Source: Eutreptiella sp. 'Long Island Sound 2002' (lineage: Eukaryota; Euglenozoa; Euglenophyceae; Eutreptiales; Eutreptiaceae). Taken from it: 64,000 nt of DNA. Under the pieces are notes generated by a model. The model was not told the DNA's origin. It made no database searches and saw nothing but the letters and a program-made list of their open reading frames with translations. The stretch lies in the NCBI GenBank assembly GCA_964036045.1, contig OZ038381.1:142204096-142268095 (forward strand), read 5' to 3'. The translations under genes and the position numbers were made by a program. Positions 56,162 through 64,000 of the stretch are shown in pieces (position 1 is the stretch's first letter; each line of letters starts with the position of its first letter).

Positions 56162-56531
56162 CAGCGCGCGCTATACCTAGTATAGCGCACGCCGTAAGGC
56201 TCATAGCGCGCGCTGTAAATATTTTGCGCGCGCTACACTGTCTGTGCCCGTGAGGACCTGTACTGTTGCACACTTTTCAGACCTTTCAGACAGTGTTTTT
56301 GCATGTGTCTTGGGTTGGTTGAGCAACAGGGAATGTTTTTGAAAAGCAAGGGGTTTTTGAGAAACACAGGACACTGGAGAAAGCAGTTTGAAACATTTTC
56401 CGGTTTTGAAAAATTTGAAAAACGGGACAATATAGCGCGGTAGAGCGCGCGCAATAGGCGCGCTATAAAGGTCATATTTTTGAAAATTTGCGCGCACTAT
56501 GGAAAAAATGCACCATTGCGCGCACGCAGGG
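56162..56531. repeat. Element 3 right subterminal region
   Basis: GCGCGC motif clusters at 56,163-56,240 and 56,425-56,531 frame a 180-bp AT-rich stretch nearly identical to 28,215-28,400 in element 3s. It ends in the terminal repeat. Confidence 0.8.
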
Positions 56532-56674
56532 ATGTCGATCTCAACGGTCTTCTCACGAGTATCCCGCTTGGGCGTACAAGTCCCTGGTCCTTTTTCCGGC
56601 GTCTTCTCCACCAGCATGACACTTGCCGAAAATAGTGGCATGTGCCTCAATAATGAGGGGCCGACACGTGGCGG
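56532..56674 (-). pseudogene. R1 gag-like fragment between elements 3 and 4
   Basis: The minus strand reads VGPSLLRHMPLFSASV, then VEKTPEKGPGTCTPKRDTR, and EKTVEID into the element 3 junction. It connects in frame to 58,455 (across element 4) and to 37,141 (across element 3). Confidence 0.6.
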
Positions 56675-56879
56675 ACCATATTCCTTTATCTACCCGCCTA
56701 TGTGCAGCCGAAAAAAAGCAGCCGAAAAATTTTTCGTCACAAAATTTTATGAAAAGTGGTACACCTAGGTTTTTGAACGTGCCGAACGCGATGGAAACGT
56801 CCGTTTTTGATGGTTTTAATTTTTTTATTTTTGGCTGCAAATGTGCAGCCGGTATGCACCCGAAAGCCTCAATTGGGGC

Positions 56880-57066
56880 AGTTTTTAAGCAGAATTTTGG
56901 GTGCAGTATGCACCCGGGCTGCACACGTGCAGCCAAAAATACACCCAGTGTCCCTAATTTTCCGGGAATCACACCGTTTGGCTGCATCTTTGCAACCGAT
57001 TGGCTGCAAAGTGCAGCCAATCGGCTGCACTGTGCAGCCATTTGGATGCATAGTGCACCCGTTTAA
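56880..57066. promoter_or_regulatory. Element 4 motif cluster upstream of its gene
   Basis: 'ggctgcaaagtgcagccaat' and 'tggctgcatctttgcaacc' type sites in both orientations, then a TTTAAATAAA box-like sequence at 57,061-57,070, about 50 bp before the start codon. Confidence 0.65.
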
Positions 57067-57118
57067 ATAAAGATATGCATCTCTCTTGTTTCTCGTGTTT
57101 GTCCCAGAGTCACACATC

Positions 57119-58238
57119 ATGGCTATGCCCCCCCTGCCTGACGACTATCAGCGGGAAGCTGGTTACCTCGCGGTGACCAAGCCCGAGGAATTGGAGTTTG
57201 AGACGTGCATCTGCTTCCAGGTTTGATGCCCCTTGACTCCCGTTACACCCTGCTACGTGTGTTCCCCTGCATTCACGCTCCCTTCACACCCCTTAATTCC
57301 CATCCACTACCTGCACTCATCCACTTCGCATGCAGAGCACAGCGGCACCCAAGCTGTAGTATGCAGCTTGGGTGCAGAAGAATGCTCCAAAGAGCAAGAA
57401 GCTCTGGTTGACGAGCATCGTCAGCTACAAGGTCACCGGTCGGGGCAACAACCGGGTGGCCGGTGCCACAACCAACGTGGCTGATGGTACATGGAAATAC
57501 TCTGAGGTGTGCAGCTGTCCTATTGCCTATCCTATCGCTTGCTTTTGTTCTTCATTGTTGTTGTGTGGTTTACCTAGGAATTTCCATCTCCGTGCACTTG
57601 TTTTTCAGATCACAGCGTTGTGGTCCCAATGGAAGGATGACTCGGATGAGGAAGGACAGGAGGAGGAAGAGCAGCAGCAGGAGGAGGAGGAGGAGGAGGA
57701 GGAAGGGGAAGACCTAGGGAAGGTCCCCATCACCCCTCCCCCCAAGAAGGCCCCCCGCACCAGCCAAGGGAAGGAGATCGTGAAGAAGGGCAGTCCCAAG
57801 GCCCAAGAAGCCCGAAGCCCCAAGCCCAGCCCCAAGAAGAAGGCCAAGAAGGCACTCCCCGCCACAAGTTTCAAGAAGATCGTGGTCAAGGAGGGGCCGA
57901 CCCGGAGGCAAGCAAACTTGCGGCGCCCTGGGTTCAGGCAGAAGATCCAGCAGGCCTTGGAGACCTGCGCAGAGGCCGGGTACAACTTTACCTGGGCCAA
58001 GTGGCGCAAGCACTACGCCGAGTGCATCGCCCACGCCGCCAAGGGGCAGCGGGCCTACTACAAGGAGCTCTTCTGCCTCGCATGGTCTGGGTTGCTGCAC
58101 GACGGGATGGCTGCACATGGGCTGCACATCGGCTGCACAGAGCTTACCGTGGCTGCACATGGGCTGCATGTTTTGGGCATGGCTGCACAATGGCTGCATA
58201 CATGCAGCCAAATGGCTGCACTCATCGGCTGCAAATAA
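57119..58238 (+). CDS. Element 4 accessory protein
   Basis: Three exons: 57,119-57,220 (MAMPPLPDDYQREAGYLAVT); 57,336-57,506, with a TAG at 57,357, or starting instead at 57,378 (KNAPKSKKLWLTSIVSYKVT), both acceptors keep phase; and 57,609-58,238. The middle exon encodes a small domain ending VADGTWKYSE. Exon 3 has ITALWSQWKDD, a 16-residue Glu-rich run, Pro/Lys repeats (PKPSPKKKAKK), then FRQKIQQALETCAEAGYNFT and WAKWRKHYAECIAHAAKGQR. The last 45 residues are a translation of the GGCTGCA motif, so the natural end may be earlier. TAA stop. Small domain, acidic-basic linker and helical C-terminus fit the B-type plan. Confidence 0.55.
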
Positions 58239-58454
58239 ATACGTTTTGGCTGCAGACATGAAGCCATTTGGCTGCATTTGTGCAGCCATTTGGCACACAT
58301 GCAGCCGAATGGCTGCACAATGCAGCCACTTTTTTGGCTGCTTTTTTTTGCCACCGGCTGCACTTGGCTGCGTTGGTCCCATCGACTGCCGAAAAAGCAG
58401 CCAAAATCCTGGCGGGGTCGCAGCCGACCCAGCCGGTAGATAAAGGAATATGGT
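58239..58454. repeat. Element 4 right-end motif cluster
   Basis: Continuous 'ggctgcatttgtgcagccat'-type palindromes up to the terminal repeat. Confidence 0.75.
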
Positions 58455-58850
58455 GTCGACTCCATGGGACCGTCCATGGGCGCCACTCCTTCTGCCGCTG
58501 TCCTTAAGTTCGTCACCTGTCTCAGCAACGACTCGTGGCAGGATCCCGTGGCAAGTCGGGGCCTGGTACCGGGATGGGCGTTGGAACTCCTCCACGCTTC
58601 TCCAACTCTCTCCGACCTGTTTTCGACTGTCTCCAAGCACTTGATCACGGTGTCCAACAACCCTTGCTGCCGTACCAGCATTCTCTCCAGCTTGGCGTCG
58701 TACTCCTCTCCATGTAATCGGATTGTCTTCAAATTGTTTCTGAAGATGGCCTGGTCTTCAAGAATTCCAAAGGTGATGTCGTCCAACTTGTCGATCCTTT
58801 GGATAAGGGCATCTTTGCCCAGCCGGGGATAACTTCTGATGAGAACTTTT
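58455..58850 (-). pseudogene. R1 gag-like N-terminal part
   Basis: The minus strand reads DQVLKVLIRSYPRLGKDALI, then KLDDITFGILEDQAIFRNNL and EYDAKLERMLVRQQGLLDTV, a helical, heptad-like segment. VTNLRTAAEGVAPMDG follows, ending at STPYSFI where element 4 begins. The coiled-coil-like N-terminus is common in gag proteins. No start codon is obvious; it may lie further right. Confidence 0.5.
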
Positions 58851-59695
58851 AGAACTTGGTCCTACCGGACGCGTTTCGCGTTCTGTCTGAATCCGCAGCC
58901 ACCCGATAAGTGTCGCGGTCGCATTTGGGAGGTTGGTTTCCCTCCACGGTCCCTCAGTTTGGAGATCACAATTTTTTTGCTGCGCTATTTTTGGTAACAA
59001 CTGTTATTGCTATTGGTATAAAATTTGTTCCTCTTTTGTCCGCATTTGGGGCACCTTAGGACAATCCGACCGGATCCACGACCATTTTTTCGCGAGCCGG
59101 ACGCGATAGCGACGTCTGTTCGAGCTCATATTGCACCTGGTGTCCCATGACTCTGCAAATTGGAGTACAAAAACTCTTACATTGTTTGTGTCTACGCTTG
59201 ACATGATGCATGATGACCCTCCCCAAATGCCAATGTCTTCCAGAGGTGATCCATTGCTCTCATGTCTCTTGGTAGGAGTGCGGGTCTCGTGAGGGGTTCA
59301 TGCTGTGCATGGCAAGCTTCATATATCTGTTTGTGGTCTTTTTATGTACACCGGTCGACGACCTTGCTCTTGTCTATCTTTGATCCGCCGAGCCTATGCT
59401 TTTAGGTTTACTGGTGACAGGAGGGAGTTCATTTTTTTGAGTTCCCCCCCCCCCCCCCCCCGATTACTTTTGCGGGTGGCCACGGTGTATGAGGGGACCG
59501 CCAAGGGAACAGGCGGGATCCTCCCGTCCTCTTTATGTCTTTCCGAGCAAGTGACAATGCTCTGGGAAGGGGGGTGAAGCCGGTTCGGATCCCGTTTGGC
59601 TGCATTGATTTTTATCTAAGCGATTTTTGCGATTTCAGCAATTTGGTGTATAAATTGAGGAGACTTCCGAATTTATAACATTTATAAACCAGAGG
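58851..59695. other. Unassigned stretch right of R1
   Basis: May include the R1 leader: a minus-strand frame at 59,127-59,010 reads MSSNRRRYRVRLAKKWSWIR. The rest shows no clear gene. A C homopolymer of about 18 bases lies at 59,444-59,461. 'gtgtataaattgagg' (59,646-59,660) is a TATA-like string upstream of the next ORF. Confidence 0.4.
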
Positions 59696-60214
59696 ATGGA
59701 GGAATTAACATTTCCGGTTCAGAGCAGGCCTCCCGTGTGCGCGCGCGCCCTTCCCGTGTTCCTGTTGGCGTGCGTGTGCTCTGTGTTCCTCAATGCGGGC
59801 CGATCGTCTGAAAATTCCTCCCAATGGGGGCTAATAGTGTTAGTTCTATCGTGTTGCGCAAATGGATACAAATTGGAAGCTAGGGTAACTCCAGTGGATG
59901 ATAGAAGGCCCGGAACTGCGATCTGGCTAAACCCTGGTTTGGTGCCTCTGCCCACCCCGGCTGTTGCCCTTGGGTGCATCACTGCACTTAATCGGGGACT
60001 GGTGTACGGTGATGGGCGCATCTGCTTCGGCAGTGCCACACCTACGTGCATGGGGGATCACATTTCTTCAAGCTGGAGGAGCGCTAGTGGAAGAGGAGTT
60101 GAAGTGGAGGTGGCTGAGGTAGGCGCACCGGGCGGGAAGAAAGTAACTCGGTCGTTGCTCCGCCATGAATATCTTCAACTTGTATTCTTTTTCCATCGTT
60201 TGCTTGGCGTGTGA
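59696..60214 (+). CDS. Hypothetical ORF, 172 aa
   Basis: MEELTFPVQSRPPVCARALP, with a hydrophobic segment (VFLLACVCSVFLNAG) that could be a signal or membrane anchor and a second one (LIVLVLSCC), then a Pro/Gly-rich middle. A TATA-like sequence lies 40-50 bp upstream of the ATG. No family is recognised and there are no repeats. It may be a chance frame; the N-terminal hydrophobic stretch is the only positive sign. Confidence 0.22.
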   Translation: MEELTFPVQSRPPVCARALPVFLLACVCSVFLNAGRSSENSSQWGLIVLVLSCCANGYKLEARVTPVDDRRPGTAIWLNPGLVPLPTPAVALGCITALNRGLVYGDGRICFGSATPTCMGDHISSSWRSASGRGVEVEVAEVGAPGGKKVTRSLLRHEYLQLVFFFHRLLGV

Positions 60215-60829
60215 ATCATGTTAAATCAATCTTTGGAGATGGTGTGTGTTTGGAAAATGTTGTGTGCACGTGCAGTGGGTGAAAATGTTAAAGGTGGAAA
60301 ATTGCACCTATGCCTTGGTTGCTTGCTTGGTTGTATGCCGTCTTAAGTCGTTGACTTTCGGTGAATTCACATCATTGGTCGAACACGGTTGGTGATCCAC
60401 TATCCCTCCTTTGTCAACTTGCAGTATGGCATGAGGATAGCTCATTTGATTTGGCAATTGGGTGTAGGGATAATCCTCAATCAATGTCGGAGATTCTCCT
60501 GGATTGGGGCGGGACTATCTCTCTTGGAGGCGGGGCAATCTCTCCTTGGGATAGGACAATCTCACCATGTGTCAGATGTGCTCTCATTGAACCCGGGAGA
60601 TCTCTCCAAGTGCACTCTCTCTGCGGGCCGGGTCTATGGGATGCAGCGTTCTAGGGCGTGGTGCGGAACCCCTAGTTAGAACGCAATTTCTGGAACACCC
60701 ACCTATACCCTTAATTTTGGGGCAAACCACCTAAAAAAATGGATTCAGCACCCTCAAAAACCCCCCATCCCCTTTCTTTCCCCACATAACCCTCATTGTA
60801 GGGGTGGTTTTTGGGGGGGGGGTCAAAGA
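60215..60829. other. Non-coding stretch before element 8
   Basis: No gene supported. A plus-strand frame near 60,389-60,679 has repeated 'ggcgggactatctctcttgg'-like text (60,505-60,555) but no recognisable domain. A G run lies near 60,812. Confidence 0.4.
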
Positions 60830-60837
60830 GTTAGAGC

Positions 60838-60955
60838 ACAGTTAGAACAGAGTTAGAACGCAGTTAGAGCACCTTGCTCTAACTAGTTATCGCGCTAGTT
60901 ATCGCGCGATAACTCAGTTATCGCGTAGTTATCGCGTGTAGTTATCGCGCACCCC
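60838..60955. repeat. Element 8 motif cluster downstream of the transposase
   Basis: 'agttagagcaccttgctcta' and 'gttatcgcgcgataactcag' palindromes and half-sites. Confidence 0.75.
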
Positions 60956-61019
60956 TCCTCCATCCCTCACTAGGACAAACAACAGAAAACACTTGGCACA
61001 AAGCATGTATGGTCTTTTT

Positions 61020-63430
61020 TCATACAAAGTCATCAATGTCTGAGGCCTTGGCTGCCTCCAATCCCAAAAGCCCTTGCTCCAGGGCGTTCATGGACATGCA
61101 ATGGTGCATGTGGCGGAGGGACATACTTGGCCTCACCAAGGACCAACCCTTAAAACAATTTTTGAGCCTCCTCTTGTAAGGCCCATGCCGATACTCCGTT
61201 GGGATGGAGGAAAACTGAAAAATGTTCCTCCATTTCTTGGCAAAAAAGGTGGAATGTGCCAAGCACCAATGGATCCACCTGGTGGGGGACCAACCTGAGT
61301 CTCCCCACGCTTTCGAAAATTTTGTGGTCAACGCACGGTGGCGTTCCACTTGGGTTAGAGTGTACAACTCCCTCACCCTCCAAAGCTCATACAAACCCTC
61401 AATGCATTTCACCATGACATGCACAACAACCCATAACATAGGTCCCCCAGGGGTCCTCACTGTGGGGACATGCTCTTTGAGGCAATCCACAAATTGCCTT
61501 TGGAAGGGGGGGGGGGGTTAGGAAAACTTTGGTGCTGGTTAGATCGAAATCTTGTTCTGTGGCCCTCGAGGCCGAAGGGAGGCGTTCCCTGAGAGGGATG
61601 CCTGAGGTCTCATCCTTGTAACTACGAAGCCAAGGGACATTCGCCAACTTGCTTCGGAATGCAGCCAAATCATGGCGGGTGTCTATTATGTTGTTACACT
61701 GGCTACCTAGGGATTTTTTCCTCCTTTTTGGTGTAAATGGAAACTTTTTACCCTGAAAAACCCCGGGTTTCATGCCCCTCTCGTGCTGAAAACACTCATA
61801 CACGGTGAAAAAGTCCCAAAGTTGGCTTCCCGGGCCTTGGCTGGCCCAAATTCGCAAGTTGGCGCGCGCCAACTCCGGAGTTGGCGCGCCAAATCCTGAC
61901 TTGGCGCGCCAAAACTGTCAAGTTGGCGCGCCAAAACTGTTAAGTTGGCGCGCGCCAAGTGTCCCCCCACCGATCCAACTGTTAGGCGCGCGCGACTGGG
62001 CTTTTGGCGCGCGCGACAGCCGGACTTGGCGCGCGCCAACTTGACAGTTTTGGCGCGCCAAGTCCGGATTTGGCGCGCCAACTCCGGACTTTTGGCGCGC
62101 CAACTTGCGACTTGGCGCGCCAACTTGTGAAAAAACTTTGACTTGGCTTCCAAAAAGTTGGCTTCGACCCAAAAAACCGACATATTGCAACATAACAACA
62201 AAGCAACGCAACCATAAGCTGTAAAATATAGATAGTTCCTCACGTTTCATGCACAAGGCGTAGCAACAACACAGTGCACAAGTACAAGCAAGTTGAATGC
62301 TCTCGACATGGAGTTGACCAGGAGTTGGCGAATGTACAGTATCTGGGGTTGGCTTCGTAGTTACACTTGAGGGCTTGTTTGAAGGCCTGCAAAGCTGCAA
62401 GAGCTTGGGCCTTACCAGGGGTACCAGGGGGGAGGGCCTGAAGGGTGGTCTCAATGCGCTTTGCAATGCCGTTTAGGATGCGGCATGCTGCATGTTGGTA
62501 GTCCCCCGGCCGCCTATCAGGGGTCACACTTCTCAAGAATGCCCCCCATCTTGAGGTGGACTCCACCCCCCTTTGCTCAACAATCCCATTGGGGTCTTTG
62601 CACAACCAACACTTAGACCCAGCCCCCCCCATTGCTTGCATCCCCTTCCCATCCCCTGTCAAAATGACAGTGCAAGTCAAAAATTGGTTTTGAAAGAGGA
62701 CAACGTCCTCTTCCACATCCCTCACCTCTTGGTTGAGGTTGGCGGAGATGTCCAGGCTTCTCAAAAAAGCCTGTTCATCCCCGCCATCCATGCAAAACCA
62801 TGAGGCCCATAGCTTCACCTTCGAAGCATATTGTGCCCCCCCCCATACATTAACCCATACATCCGCACGGGTAGAGGATGCCTTCCACAAGGAAGTCGCA
62901 TCAACTGAAATAACAACAATGGCAACGCCACTAGGGGGGGGTTTCCCAATAACTCGGGCCATAGATATTGCATTTTGCACAATTGATTGCAAAGGCACAT
63001 GGGCAGCTGCCCTATTGCGGCCTGTGGTAGACTTTACAATGGTTATTTGGGGAAAGTAGGGCATGATCCGTTGCCGAACGGTCCTTAGGTCCCGTTGTGT
63101 GCAACGGCGGGGCATTCGCAAAAGGGCCCGTTGGGAGAGATGCATGCTGCATGCCATGCGTAGCATGCTCAGGGCCTCATGCTCCTGAGCTGTTAATGCA
63201 AGATGGCCGCCAAGTGGGCCAGACAGGGCAGTGCACGCCCCACCACTTAAACAAACTTCGCCTTTGGTGTTGGTGCCACACACGACGTCTGGGTCACCCA
63301 ATAGAACTCGCACCAGCCGCTGAACCGCCTTCAAACGCCGCCGCCGGGCCTTGGGGCACTGCAGATCGGTGTACCGCCGGAGGTTAGCTGTGTTGAGAGC
63401 CCGCAGGGCCTCATTGACAGCACTGTCCAT
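61020..63430 (-). pseudogene. Element 8 DDE transposase
   Basis: MDSAVNEALRALNTANLRRY start at 63,430. Then LLRMPRRCTQRDLRTVRQRI, ISVDATSLWKASSTRADVWV (first acidic site), ILTGDGKGMQAMGGAGSKCW (second D, then CWLC), TPDRRPGDYQHAACRILNGI. After a non-coding interruption come VPWLRSYKDETSGIPLRERL, a G run (61,507-61,518) that shifts the frame, GWSPTRWIHWCLAHSTFF and FSSIPTEYRHGPYKRRLKN (third site, E), ending in TGA. All three catalytic positions are present. The frames break at the interruption (about 61,820-62,290) and at the G run. The interruption may be an intron (acceptor-like 'gttttcag' near 61,794) or a separate insertion. Confidence 0.75.
61856..62115. repeat. TTGGCGCGCCAA cluster inside the element 8 transposase
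   Basis: More than ten TTGGCGCGCCAA or GGCGCGCGCCAA sites in 260 bp, spaced about 15-25 bp. They interrupt the element 8 transposase, yet the motif differs from the GTTATCGCGCGATAAC motif of that element. Either an intron with a second motif or a remnant of another element. Confidence 0.75.
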
Positions 63431-64000
63431 GAAGAATAAGAGGACCTGGACACGAAATGAGGGAGGGTTTTGAAGCAAGGGCCCAAAAAACACACGCGAT
63501 AACCCACGCGATAACCCCCGCGATAACTAGGTTATCGCGCGATAACCCCCGCGATAACCCCGCGCGATAACTAGTTAGAGCGCGATAACCCCCCGCGATA
63601 ACTAGTTAGAGCACCCAGTTAGAGCGCGATAACCCCCGCGATAACTAGTTAGAGCAGGGGTTAGTGCGCACTAACTGGTGGGGTTAGAGCAAGCGTTGGG
63701 CACCCTAAAACCTTCACAAACGTTGATTTTGCACCCAGGAAACCTTGGAGATTTCAACAATGTGCAGGCACGGGGTACATGGCGCCACAATCACAAATTC
63801 AAATCAGTCAAATGGACATGTTCCGGGCTAGTTGCCCCTCCTCAGAGTACACAATGACAAACCATGGTGGGCATCCCACCAAAGCAGAAAAAATAGAATT
63901 TGAAATAGTGAACAATAATCGAATCACAAATTACACTAGCTGGAGGGGTTAGAGGGAGCATTGGGCACCCTAAAACCCATGGACAGCAGCTGCTGCCGCC
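63431..64000. promoter_or_regulatory. Element 8 transposase upstream region
   Basis: 63,490-63,680 holds 'ggttatcgcgcgataacccc', 'cccgcgataactagttagag' and related sites in front of the transposase start (minus strand). 63,690-64,000 shows no gene. Confidence 0.65.

Larger units (their letters stand above)
37142..56531 (+). mobile_element. Element 3: transposon containing elements 1 and 2
   Basis: The ends CCCTGCGTGCGCGC (37,142) and GCGCGCACGCAGGG (56,531) are inverted, with AT duplications (37,140-37,141; 56,532-56,533). Removing it with one AT restores R1 (VEID into MISPP). Its own sequence is about 5.8 kb; the rest is element 1 (39,661-46,674) and element 2 (47,325-53,864). Gene order is transposase, then gene B, both plus strand. 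The private motif, TAGCGCGCGCTA and variants, lies in both ends, between the genes (39,133-39,260) and in every intron found (37,584-37,696; 39,576-46,713; 54,362-54,486; 55,084-55,198). Confidence 0.9.
56675..58454 (+). mobile_element. Element 4: 1.8-kb transposon with one B-like gene
   Basis: Inverted ends ACCATATTCCTTTATCTACC (56,675-56,694 and 58,435-58,454, perfect over 20 bp). The flanks are GG on the left and GT on the right, a 2-bp duplication with one mismatch; removing two bases rejoins the R1 gag frame. The private motif is TGGCTGCA/TGCAGCCA, dense at 56,700-57,065 and 58,085-58,400. No transposase is present; one spliced gene lies between the clusters. The terminal sequence differs from the TGTA- and CCCTG-type ends of the others. 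Confidence 0.82.
24564..58850 (-). mobile_element. R1: decayed retroelement split by five insertions
   Basis: Minus-strand coding blocks occur in a consistent order from right to left: gag-like (58,850-58,455; 56,674-56,532; 37,141-35,989; 31,308 leftward), protease (about 30,350-29,800), an unknown domain (28,101-27,266) and the end of reverse transcriptase with RNase H and a C-terminal tail (25,859-24,564). Between the blocks sit element 4, element 3, element 5, element 3s and a direct-repeat pair. The blocks rejoin in frame after removing elements 4, 3 and 3s with one 2-bp duplication each. The reverse transcriptase core is missing. Total R1 sequence is about 5.4 kb. Several internal frameshifts and stops mean it is dead. 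Confidence 0.8.
60830..64000 (-). mobile_element. Element 8: DDE transposon, runs off the window
   Basis: Carries a transposase of the element 2/7 group and its own motif, GTTATCGCGCGATAAC with GTTAGAGC half-sites, at 60,838-60,955 and 63,490-63,680, on both sides of the gene. No terminal repeat was found: the left edge is set by the first motif copy and the right side continues beyond 64,000. A direct repeat (gcattgggcaccctaaaacc / gcgttgggcaccctaaaacc) at about 63,695 and 63,971 may be part of a further array. Confidence 0.65.

Noticed and set aside
15231-57359. Reassignment of TAG (or TAG and TAA) to glutamine, as in some ulvophyte algae
   Set aside because: The long intact frames (transposases of elements 1, 2 and 5 and the dioxygenase, over 2,000 codons together) contain no internal TAG or TAA, and TAA serves as a natural stop in element 5 B. 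Decay at CAG explains the stops better.

Overview
This is a transposon graveyard from a large, repeat-dense eukaryotic genome. GT-AG introns, a satellite block, a protease/RNase H retroelement and DDE transposases with zinc-ligand-like cysteines rule out a prokaryote. A green alga (charophyte- or prasinophyte-like) is my best guess, but the species cannot be named from the sequence and I see no convincing host gene.

Layout. 1-14,118 is satellite DNA in three interleaved families: A (52-bp units built of two inverted 26-bp halves), B and C (both 41 bp). 14,119-14,940 is simple-sequence DNA. ~14,940-19,085 is element 7 (accessory gene B plus a broken transposase). 20,440-24,192 is a relic transposase (element 9) split by element 6. 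24,564-58,850, read on the minus strand, is one decayed retroelement (R1: gag-like, protease, unknown domain, RNase H). It has been opened by, from left to right, a pair of 480-bp direct repeats, a 1.7-kb deletion derivative of element 3 (3s), element 5, element 3 and element 4. Element 3 (37,142-56,531) was itself hit by element 1 (inside an intron of its gene B) and element 2 (inside an exon). 60,830 to the end is element 8, which runs off the window.

The nesting can be read base by base. Removing each element plus one copy of its target duplication rejoins the interrupted reading frame for elements 6, 3 and 3s (2-bp duplications). For element 4 it works with one mismatch. Element 5 has a 5-bp duplication.

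How the genes fit together. The elements encode (i) transposases of at least four sequence groups, three with a recognisable D...D...E layout, (ii) in most elements an intron-containing accessory protein 'B' (folded domain, charged linker, coiled coil), and (iii) sometimes a cargo gene: a putative 2-oxoglutarate/Fe(II) dioxygenase in element 1, an unknown gene D in element 2. Every element has its own private palindromic DNA motif, clustered at the termini, upstream of the genes and inside introns. Private motif plus a potentially dimeric protein, in one element with a TET/JBP-type oxygenase candidate, looks like a family of self-addressing anti-silencing or transposition-control systems. It is comparable in logic to VANC proteins and their motifs in plant VANDAL elements, but built from different parts. 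Premature stops in the gene B copies are almost all TAG, consistent with loss of methylated CAG, i.e. with these elements having been targets of CHG methylation.
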